A DNA stretch of 8,587 nt, taken from contig JAEWFU010000499.1 in assembly GCA_023388675.1 (NCBI GenBank), forward strand, positions 1 to 8,587, in the 5' to 3' direction. This stretch comes from Pseudomonadota bacterium (lineage in GTDB: Bacteria; Pseudomonadota; Alphaproteobacteria; Rhizobiales; Rhizobiaceae). Each line of letters begins with the position of its first letter. Position 1 is the stretch's first letter. Shown here in pieces: positions 1-5,368 of the stretch. The notes beneath the pieces were generated by a model. The model saw only the letters and a program-made list of their open reading frames with translations, ran no database searches and had not been told where the DNA came from. The position numbers and the translations under genes were made by a program.

Positions 1-719
1 ACTTCGGCGAGCACCACCGTGCCGTCGTTCTGCGTCAGATAGAACGGCGCGTGGATGCCCGATTCCTTGAGCGCCTTGGCGAAGGCATCGACCGTACGCT
101 GCCCCAGCCCCTGCAGGGCCGCATTGAGCAGGGTCACGTTCTCGCGTTCGAGCAGGCCGATGCGGCCGAGCGTGTGCGACAGGGTGATCCGCGCGTCGGG
201 CATCACGGAGCGTACGATCTCCGCCGCCTCGACCTCGCATTCCGTGGTCAGTGGCGAAAACAGCGCGGTGATGCCGATGGACTGGATGCCCGCGTCGCGG
301 ATGCGCATCGCCGCCTCCCGCACGGCGTCGCGATCCAGCGGCACGAGCGGCCTTCCGTCATATTCGTGCCCGCCCTCGACCATGAAGCTCAGCGGGTCGA
401 CGGCCTCGCGCAGATCATCCGGCCAGTCGACCATCGGCGGAAGGGACGCGCCGGCCGGCATGGCGATGCGGATCGCGCCGACGCGTTCGATACGTGCCCG
501 CTCCACGACCGCATTGGTGAAATGGGTCGTGCCGATCATCACCGCATCGACCTGCGAGGCGCTGGCCGGCTGGCTGGCCGTGACATGGCGAATCGCATCG
601 ACCACGCCTTTCATCACGTCTGCCGTTGTAGGGAACTTGATGGAACTGAGAACGGTTTCGCCGTCGATCAGGACAGCGTCGGTGTTCGTTCCGCCGACGT
701 CGATGCCAATGCGCTTCAT
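1..719 (-). CDS. Hydantoinase/oxoprolinase family protein, N-terminal part (runs off left edge)
   Basis: Members of this family hydrolyse five-membered cyclic amides (hydantoins, 5-oxoproline), usually with ATP, in the cytoplasm. The start is the ATG at 719-717; 239 codons are visible and the gene continues beyond base 1. The N-terminus MKRIGIDVGGTNTDAVLIDG (1-20) is the glycine-rich phosphate-binding strand-turn of the actin-like ATPase fold typical of the Hydant_A_N domain. MIGTTHFTNAVVER (61-74) is the family's second hallmark. SHTLGRIGLLERENVTLLNA (181-200) matches the conserved ERE-N-T-NA segment before the main Hydantoinase_A domain, and QNDGT (230-234) matches that domain's opening strand. 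The start ATG overlaps the DUF917 stop codon (ATGA, 719-716), so the two are probably translationally coupled. DUF917 and hydantoinase genes are commonly paired. The exact substrate cannot be read from the sequence. Confidence 0.93.
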   Translation of the reverse strand, partial: MKRIGIDVGGTNTDAVLIDGETVLSSIKFPTTADVMKGVVDAIRHVTASQPASASQVDAVMIGTTHFTNAVVERARIERVGAIRIAMPAGASLPPMVDWPDDLREAVDPLSFMVEGGHEYDGRPLVPLDRDAVREAAMRIRDAGIQSIGITALFSPLTTECEVEAAEIVRSVMPDARITLSHTLGRIGLLERENVTLLNAALQGLGQRTVDAFAKALKESGIHAPFYLTQNDGTVVLAE

Positions 720-1795
720 GATGCAAATACCGATTTGAAGTCCAGGTCGTAGCCGAAGGCCCGGGGGCCGACGTGTTCGAGACCCTTCGGGGTCTGCAGC
801 ACGGCCGGTGCCGGGAGAGCGACTGCGGTGACGCGCTGCCCGTAGCGCACGGTCTCCGTACCGATCGCTTCGCCCGAAACCGTATCGAGCAGGCAGATCA
901 GGTCCGGCGTCATTGCCAGCGGCTCGCCATCGCGGAAGGCGACAGCCCACTCGTTCTGGAAGGACAGCTCCAGCGTCGACCCACGATCTGAATCGAGCCC
1001 CTCGATCTTCGCAACGCCGCGCAGGAAGCCGCCGGTCGTGGTGCGGTCGACATCCGTGACCTTGCCCTTGAAAAGCTCGACGCCGCCTTCGTGCTCCAGC
1101 ACCGCGGCAACCGGATCGGTGTGGCGGGCGCGCGCTGCAAGCACCGCCCTGCCCAGGCTCGTCGCCTTGGTGACGGTGTGCAGCACGCCCCAATCCTTCA
1201 CCTCCCGGCCCGTACGCGGCGCCTTGCAGGTTGCCGAGGTGGAACCGACCTCGGTGCAGACCTTGCGGGAAATCCGCTCCATCCACTTCCAGCTTGCCGC
1301 CTTGGCGACGATCGCCTCGTTGTCGCGGCAATCGACCAGCGTCAGCGGATACATTTGCAGATCACCGATCGCAAAGGACGTCATCTGCGCCTCGGGATAG
1401 GCGCGGCCCATCGCATCGGCATCGACGACAGGGATGTCGAGCATCGCGCCGGCAAGGAAGGGCGACAGTGCGTTGCCGCCGCCGATCTCCACGCTCATCA
1501 CCGCGCGGAACGGCTTGCCCGTATATTCTTCCATGAGCTTCATGGCGCGGGCGAGATGGGCCGGGTCCACCAGTCGTTCCTGACCGACGAGCGGCGCGCC
1601 CATCTTGGAAACGACGGCCACGGCGTCGTTGTCGTCGAGCGCCAGCGGGTCGATGAGCCTGCATTTGCGGCCGTCGCGATAAAGCTTCTTGAGATTGAGC
1701 TGCGCCAGGTAAGGACTGCCGCCACCGCCCGTTCCCAGTATCCAGGCGCCCACTGCCAGCGGATCGATCTCGTCCACCTCGAAGTCACGGATCAT
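716..1795 (-). CDS. DUF917 (S-methyl-thiohydantoin desulfurase-like) family protein
   Basis: The protein has 359 residues, about full length for the DUF917 family. Seen: a glycine-rich N-terminus LGTGGGGSPY (20-29), EIGGGN (103-108), VVDADAMGRAYPE (123-135), and a C-terminal block with TPDLICLLD (from about 296) and VGPRAFGYDLDF near the end, all in the order expected. As I recall, Pfam has renamed the DUF917 domains S-methyl-thiohydantoin desulfurase, which would fit a partner hydantoinase acting on the desulfurised hydantoin; that assignment is from memory and the substrate here is inferred. A GTG at 1801 is in frame, but it sits inside the strong Shine-Dalgarno GGAGGTGA (1805-1798). The ATG at 1795, five bases after GGAGG, is the better start. 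It is the first gene of the leftward operon, followed by the hydantoinase with an ATGA overlap. Confidence 0.9.
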   Translation of the reverse strand: MIRDFEVDEIDPLAVGAWILGTGGGGSPYLAQLNLKKLYRDGRKCRLIDPLALDDNDAVAVVSKMGAPLVGQERLVDPAHLARAMKLMEEYTGKPFRAVMSVEIGGGNALSPFLAGAMLDIPVVDADAMGRAYPEAQMTSFAIGDLQMYPLTLVDCRDNEAIVAKAASWKWMERISRKVCTEVGSTSATCKAPRTGREVKDWGVLHTVTKATSLGRAVLAARARHTDPVAAVLEHEGGVELFKGKVTDVDRTTTGGFLRGVAKIEGLDSDRGSTLELSFQNEWAVAFRDGEPLAMTPDLICLLDTVSGEAIGTETVRYGQRVTAVALPAPAVLQTPKGLEHVGPRAFGYDLDFKSVFAS

Positions 1796-1797
1796 AT

Positions 1798-1805
1798 TCA
1801 CCTCC
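1798..1805 (-). promoter_or_regulatory. Shine-Dalgarno of the DUF917 gene, which decides its start
   Basis: Read leftward the sequence is GGAGGTGA, a near-full complement of the 16S rRNA 3' end. It is followed by AT and then ATG at 1795. It includes the in-frame GTG at 1801, which has no spacing from the ribosome site and is therefore unlikely to be the start. Confidence 0.75.
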
Positions 1806-1834
1806 GAAAGATGCGCTAGAAGCTAGCTTCGGAG
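1802..1834 (-). promoter_or_regulatory. Possible leader hairpin covering the DUF917 Shine-Dalgarno
   Basis: Read leftward, CTCCGAA (1834-1828) can pair with TTCGGAG (1808-1802), which includes the GGAG of the ribosome site. Inside it GCTAG (1827-1823) can pair with CTAGC (1819-1815) across a three-base loop. The structure would mask the ribosome site if the transcript starts upstream of 1834. It competes with the alternative reading in which GCTAGCTT is a -10 element and the transcript starts near 1813. Confidence 0.35.
1820..1827 (-). promoter_or_regulatory. Candidate -10 region of the leftward DUF917-hydantoinase operon
   Basis: Read leftward, GCTAGCTT (1827-1820) contains TAGCTT, which keeps the T1, A2 and T6 of the -10 consensus. 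It lies 18 bases downstream of the dyad at 1846-1867, whose centre would fall near -43 for a start at about 1813. The same octamer occurs 19 bases from the second dyad, upstream of aroM. No good -35 hexamer is seen, as expected for an activator-dependent promoter. Confidence 0.45.
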
Positions 1835-1845
1835 ACCGGCCGACA

Positions 1846-1867
1846 ATATAAGGAACTGCCCCTATAT
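1846..1867. promoter_or_regulatory. Operator-like dyad, copy 1 (divergent intergenic region)
   Basis: This is an imperfect palindrome with arms ATATArGG and CCyTATAT around a six-base centre. On the + strand the core reads TATAAGGAACTGCCCCTA. It matches the reverse complement of 2929-2950 at 17 of 22 positions, including the asymmetric AACT centre. It lies between the DUF917 and regulator genes and could serve both. The size and symmetry suit a LuxR/GerE-type dimer, and the adjacent regulator is the obvious candidate. Confidence 0.65.
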
Positions 1868-1873
1868 CGCGCT

Positions 1874-1902
1874 TGCCCAACGAATAGGCACGCCGATGGG
1901 CA
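1874..1902 (+). repeat. Inverted repeat upstream of the regulator gene
   Basis: TGCCCA (1874-1879) and TGGGCA (1897-1902) form a six-base inverted repeat with a 17-base spacer, ending six bases before the AGGAG ribosome site at 1908-1912. It could be a weak leader stem or a second protein site. Six base pairs in GC-rich DNA is only modest evidence. Confidence 0.25.
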
Positions 1903-1923
1903 TCGACAGGAGTATCTCGCCAC

Positions 1924-2862
1924 GTGACCACGACGGACAACAGCACCGCCCCGGCCCCGCCGAAGAAGGTGATGTTCGTCAGCGTCGGGCAGTCGCCACG
2001 CGCCGACCTGATCGGCGACATACTCGCCAATCTCGATATGCCGATCGAAGCCCTGGAGCTGGGAGCGCTGGATGGGCTGTCCGCGCGCGAGATCGACGAG
2101 CTGCGGGTCCGTCCCGGCGAGACGAGCATTGTCACGCGGCTTGCAGACAATAGCGAGATTGTCGTTTCCAAACCGCGGATCGGCGAGCGCATGGCGCAGC
2201 TCGTCGCAGCTTTCCGGCCGAACGAATTCGATCTCGTCGTCATCCTGTCGACCGGTCTTTTCCGCGAATTCGAAAGCACCTGCCTGACGGTCAATGCACA
2301 GCGAGCGCTCGAATCGGCTGTCATTTCGCTGGCGGCGCAAGGCTCTCCGGTAGGGCTGATCCAGCCGCTCGAGCGGCAGATCAACGAGCTCGATATCCCC
2401 GCGCTCCAGCCTTATCGCGTCACCGCCAGCCATGCGCTCGACAACGACAAGCAGTCGCTTGCGCGCGCGCTGTTCGACCTGGCTGACTGCGAGATCATCG
2501 TGCTCAATTCGGTCAGCTTTTCCGAGGCCGACCGCGAGATGGCCACCAAGGTAACCGGCAAGCCGGTCGTGCTCGCGCGCCGGATCATCGCCAGCGCCAT
2601 CCGCCTGCTTCTCTACCAGTCGCAACCGATCACGCTGCCGGGCATGTCGAACGAGTTCACCGAACGCGTCAACCGGCTCACCGCGCGTGAACGGCAGGTC
2701 ATGTCACTGGTCGCAGAAGGGCTCTCCAACAAGGCGATCGCGCGACAGCTCGGCATCAGCCCGAAAACGGTCGAGATCCACCGCTCGAACGTCATGTCGA
2801 AGATGGAAGTCGCCTCTTCGGCAGCCCTCATCCGCATGGTGATTCAGGCCGGTCATCCCTGA
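1924..2862 (+). CDS. AroM-domain LuxR-type transcriptional regulator (domain fusion)
   Basis: The protein has 312 residues. Residues 14-230 align end to end with the AroM protein encoded just downstream: FVSVGQSPRADL (18-29), LGALDGL (46-52), TRLADNSEIVVSK (71-83), FDLVVILSTG (102-111), GLIQPLERQ (144-152) and KPVVLARRIIAS (213-224). Residues 252-311 are a GerE/LuxR helix-turn-helix, with LTARERQVMSLVAEGLSNKA (252-271) and ISPKTVEIHRSN (278-289). No receiver or autoinducer domain is present, so the AroM part is probably the sensor. Cysteines 104 and 191 of the neighbour are replaced here by Ser109 and Ser196. The start is GTG 1924, with AGGAG at 1908-1912 (11-base spacing); the next in-frame ATG (1972) would cut into the first conserved strand. 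It is a likely regulator of both flanking operons; activator or repressor is not known. Confidence 0.9.
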   Translation: MTTTDNSTAPAPPKKVMFVSVGQSPRADLIGDILANLDMPIEALELGALDGLSAREIDELRVRPGETSIVTRLADNSEIVVSKPRIGERMAQLVAAFRPNEFDLVVILSTGLFREFESTCLTVNAQRALESAVISLAAQGSPVGLIQPLERQINELDIPALQPYRVTASHALDNDKQSLARALFDLADCEIIVLNSVSFSEADREMATKVTGKPVVLARRIIASAIRLLLYQSQPITLPGMSNEFTERVNRLTARERQVMSLVAEGLSNKAIARQLGISPKTVEIHRSNVMSKMEVASSAALIRMVIQAGHP

Positions 2863-2928
2863 TTTGCCGCTGTGGGAGGCACGCAATTGCATGGCGAAGC
2901 GGCACTGCCGGCGCGCGTTTCGATCCTC

Positions 2929-2950
2929 ACCTAGGGGGAGTTCCCTATAG
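2929..2950. promoter_or_regulatory. Operator-like dyad, copy 2 (upstream of aroM)
   Basis: On the minus strand the core reads TATAGGGAACTCCCCCTA, matching copy 1 (1846-1867) at 17 of 22 positions. It is inverted relative to copy 1, so each copy faces one structural operon in the same sense. It sits 57 bases upstream of the aroM ATG, in the 144-base gap after the regulator gene. Confidence 0.65.
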
Positions 2951-2969
2951 TCGCGCGGACTTTTTGACG

Positions 2970-2977
2970 GCTAGCTT
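2970..2977 (+). promoter_or_regulatory. Candidate -10 region of the aroM-transporter operon
   Basis: GCTAGCTT recurs here 19 bases downstream of dyad copy 2, matching the octamer 18 bases from copy 1 in the corresponding orientation. TAGCTT (2972-2977) would be the -10 element. With a start near 2982-2984 the dyad centre (2939.5) falls close to -43, a classic activator position overlapping -35. An alternative -10 is CTATAG (2945-2950) inside the dyad, which would give a longer leader. Confidence 0.45.
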
Positions 2978-3003
2978 GGTTCCCTCAACAGGAGGAACCG
3001 AGC
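2974..3003 (+). promoter_or_regulatory. Hairpin that covers the aroM Shine-Dalgarno
   Basis: The left arm GCTTGGTTCCCTC (2974-2986) pairs with the right arm GAGGAACCGAGC (2992-3003) around the loop AACAG. This gives 12 base pairs, one of them G-U, with a single bulged C (2982). The right arm holds most of the AGGAGG ribosome site (2990-2995) and ends three bases before the ATG at 3007. If transcribed whole it would limit aroM translation; if transcription starts near 2983 the left arm is largely missing. Confidence 0.5.
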
Positions 3004-3006
3004 CCC

Positions 3007-3684
3007 ATGTCCGGCATCGCCCGAATCGCATTCGTTACGATCGGCCAGACCCCGCGCTCCGACATCGTGCCGGAGATGATGAGCGAGATCACGGCCGGGC
3101 TCGAGGCACAGCCCGTCTTCGAAGAATTCGGAGTCCTCGACGGCCTTGAAGGCGACGCGCTCGATGCGTTTCGAGCGCGGGATGGTGAGTTGTCGTTCGC
3201 GACCCGCCTGCGCGACGGCACGGAGGTCGTCACCTCCAAAGATCGGACCGAAGAGCGCCTGAACGAAATCCTTGCCGAGATCGACGCCAGCGGATTCGAT
3301 CTTGTGGTGCTTCTGTGCACCGGCACGCGCATCGATCCGCTGAAGAACACGCTGGTGGTCGAGGCCCAGAGGATCGTGGACTCCACCGTCGAGGCGCTTG
3401 CCGCGTCCTGTCGCAAGCTGGGCGTCATCGTCCCGCTCGAAAGACAGGTCGCAGAATTCGCGCGCCGGCACGTCTTTGCCGGAGAGCCGACGGTGGTGTC
3501 GGCATCGCCCTATTCGGGAAGCGGCGTATCGGCCGGCGCAAAGGGCGTCGCCGACTGCGACCTCGTGGTCATGCACTGCATGGGCTACACGGCCGCTATG
3601 CTGGACGAGGTCCGCGCCCAGACGAATGCGCCGGTGTTGCTCTCCCGGCGCGTGGTGGCCGGCGTCGTCCGCCAGATGATTTGA
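3007..3684 (+). CDS. aroM: AroM family protein (Asp/Glu/hydantoin racemase-like)
   Basis: The protein has 225 residues, the usual length for AroM. Motifs seen: FVTIGQTPRSDI (9-20), LDGLEGDALDAF (44-55), FDLVVLLCTGT (97-107), LGVIVPLERQV (138-148), DLVVMHCMGY (185-194) and APVLLSRRVVAG (208-219). AroM was named from its linkage to aroL in E. coli and its biochemical role is unsettled. As I recall, it is grouped by fold with Asp/Glu and hydantoin racemases, where two cysteines act as the acid/base pair. Here Cys104 and Cys191 occupy the two corresponding positions, so racemase- or lyase-like chemistry is possible. Cytoplasmic; no signal peptide. The start is ATG 3007 with AGGAGG at 2990-2995. 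It is first in the operon with the transporter, 39 bases before the binding-protein gene. It is a close paralogue of the regulator's sensor domain. Confidence 0.9.
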   Translation: MSGIARIAFVTIGQTPRSDIVPEMMSEITAGLEAQPVFEEFGVLDGLEGDALDAFRARDGELSFATRLRDGTEVVTSKDRTEERLNEILAEIDASGFDLVVLLCTGTRIDPLKNTLVVEAQRIVDSTVEALAASCRKLGVIVPLERQVAEFARRHVFAGEPTVVSASPYSGSGVSAGAKGVADCDLVVMHCMGYTAAMLDEVRAQTNAPVLLSRRVVAGVVRQMI

Positions 3685-3723
3685 GGCCTGGGTTGAACAC
3701 CTGAAAAAGAAGGGGAACTATCG

Positions 3724-5313
3724 ATGAATAAAAACCTTGTTCTGGCCGCGATGGCAGCAGCGCTGCTGAGCGGCACCCTGATGACATCGCCCGCATCCGC
3801 CTTCGAGCGCACCGACAATGGCGAGATCATCGTCTTTGCCGGCCGCCAGGCGATCCCGGTTCTCGACCCCCATGTACGCTACGACTGGTCGACGCGCATG
3901 ATACAGCAGGCCGTCTATGACGCGCTGGTCAAATACGAAGGCGATCCGGCGGAGCTCAAGCCGTGGCTCGCCGAGAGCTGGGAGACGAGCGAAGACGGCA
4001 AGACCTGGACCTTCAAGCTGGTCGAAAACGCCAAGTTCCACAACGGAGATCCCGTCAACGCCGAGGCAGTGCGCTATTCCTTCGAGCGCGGTCTCACGCT
4101 CAACAAGGGCGTGGCCTGGATGCTGAAGGACTTCCTCGCGCCCGACGGTATCACCGTCGTCGACGACTATACGGTCAAGTTCGAGCTGAAGGCTCCCTAC
4201 GCTCCGTTCCTGTCGTTCCTGCCCTGGTGGTTCATCGTCAACCCGGAAGAGGTGAAGGCCAACGAGGTCGACGGCGACTACGGTGAGCAGTGGCTGACGG
4301 AGAATGCAGCCGGCTCCGGCCCCTTCAAGCTCGGACGCTGGGAGCCGAACGTTCTTTATGAGATCGAGGCCGTCGCGGACTACTGGAAGGGCTGGCCGCA
4401 GGGCGAGAACCGTCCGGCGGGTATCATCTATCGCATCATCCGCGAGCCTTCCGCCCAGAGGGCGTCGCTGCAGCGCGGCGAGGTCGATATCGTCGAAGGC
4501 CTGACGTCGGACGACTATGTCCAGATCGCCAGCACGCCCGGGATAGAAATCCAGGACCACAAGGGCATGACCACCTTCGGCATCAAGTTCAACACGCAGC
4601 AGGGTCCGACCGCCGACATCAACCTGCGCAAGGCGATCGCCTACGCGCTCGACTACGATGCCCTCATCCAGATCTACAACGGCGCAGCGTCCTTGCAGAC
4701 GAGCCCCCTGCCCGACGCCATGCGCGGCCATATCGAAGTCGCCGACATTCCGCGGCAGGACATGGCCAAGGCGAAGGAATATCTGGCGAAGTCGCAATAT
4801 CCGGATGGCGGCATCACGTTGCCCTACGTCCACGTCGCCGGTCTCGAGGAGGCGCGCCGCATCGGCCTGGTGCTTCTCGAAAACCTCAAGGAGCTGAACA
4901 TAAACGTCGAGATCACGCCGGAGCAGTGGCCGAATATGGTCGCCAACGGCGCGCGCGTGGAAACCGCGCCGGCAATGACGTCGGTCTATGTGACGCCGAT
5001 CTCGACCGATCCAGACGCGGTGGCCTACCAGTACCACAAGAACAGCTGGGGCCAGTATTACGCGATGGCGTTCTACGACAATCCGGAGGTTGCTGCTATG
5101 ATCGACGAGGCTCGTGCCAGCACAGACTGGGACAAGCGCGCCGATCTTTACGCGAAGATCCAGACGCAGATCGTCGCCGACCAGCCGGAGATATTCGGCA
5201 TGCTCCAGAATCGCCGCTGGGCGCACCGCGACTATCTGGAAGGCTTCAAGTTCAGCCCCGTCCGGTTCACCGGCGAGGTTGACCTCTATCCCCTGTGGAT
5301 CGACGCGGAATAG
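3724..5313 (+). CDS. ABC transporter substrate-binding protein, family 5 (Dpp/Opp type)
   Basis: This is a 529-residue periplasmic receptor for the importer encoded downstream. The N-terminus (1-26) is a Sec signal peptide: a short basic start, a hydrophobic run LVLAAMAAALL (5-15) and an ASA cleavage site before Phe27. No lipobox cysteine is seen, so the mature protein should be soluble in the periplasm. The family-5 signature lies at about 78-110: LKPWLAESWETSEDGKTWTF, then VENAKFHNGDPVNAEAVRYS. Further family features are SGPFKLGRWEPN (about 198-209) and INLRKAIAYALDYDAL (about 299-314). Relatives bind di- or oligopeptides, nickel, opines, glutathione or sugars, so the ligand is not predictable from sequence. 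Ribosome site AAGGGG precedes the ATG. A strong hairpin follows the stop codon. Confidence 0.93.
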   Translation: MNKNLVLAAMAAALLSGTLMTSPASAFERTDNGEIIVFAGRQAIPVLDPHVRYDWSTRMIQQAVYDALVKYEGDPAELKPWLAESWETSEDGKTWTFKLVENAKFHNGDPVNAEAVRYSFERGLTLNKGVAWMLKDFLAPDGITVVDDYTVKFELKAPYAPFLSFLPWWFIVNPEEVKANEVDGDYGEQWLTENAAGSGPFKLGRWEPNVLYEIEAVADYWKGWPQGENRPAGIIYRIIREPSAQRASLQRGEVDIVEGLTSDDYVQIASTPGIEIQDHKGMTTFGIKFNTQQGPTADINLRKAIAYALDYDALIQIYNGAASLQTSPLPDAMRGHIEVADIPRQDMAKAKEYLAKSQYPDGGITLPYVHVAGLEEARRIGLVLLENLKELNINVEITPEQWPNMVANGARVETAPAMTSVYVTPISTDPDAVAYQYHKNSWGQYYAMAFYDNPEVAAMIDEARASTDWDKRADLYAKIQTQIVADQPEIFGMLQNRRWAHRDYLEGFKFSPVRFTGEVDLYPLWIDAE

Positions 5314-5322
5314 CACCGCCAC

Positions 5323-5346
5323 GCGGGGAGCGTACGCGCTCCCCGC
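5323..5346 (+). terminator. Intercistronic hairpin after the binding-protein gene
   Basis: GCGGGGAGCG (5323-5332) and CGCTCCCCGC (5337-5346) form a perfect 10-bp stem with a four-base TACG loop, starting ten bases after the stop at 5313. There is no U-tract and the next gene begins at 5369, so it is probably not a full terminator. In binding-protein operons such hairpins commonly protect the upstream mRNA or attenuate transcription, keeping the receptor more abundant than the membrane parts. Confidence 0.75.
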
Positions 5347-5368
5347 ATCGACAAGGACCCAAGGCCAC

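Noticed and set aside
51..752. Two overlapping + strand open frames opposite the hydantoinase gene
   Set aside because: The minus-strand translation has clear hydantoinase motifs through the same bases; the + frames show no domain or good ribosome site.
1896..2153. An 85-codon open frame starting just ahead of the regulator
   Set aside because: It is out of frame with and almost wholly inside the regulator gene, lies upstream of that gene's ribosome site, and has arginine-rich shadow composition.
2865..2904. TGCCGC...GCGGCA inverted repeat after the regulator gene as a terminator
   Set aside because: The six-base arms are separated by 28 bases and no T-tract follows; too weak to call.
3711..3720. 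AGGGGAACTA before the binding-protein gene as a third operator copy
   Set aside because: Only half of the core matches, there is no dyad partner, and the bases are explained by the ribosome site of the gene starting at 3724.
5114..5368. Upstream extension of the first permease into the binding-protein gene
   Set aside because: The extra residues are arginine/serine-rich and overlap a real coding sequence; the ATG at 5369 has a ribosome site and begins the family's conserved N-terminus.
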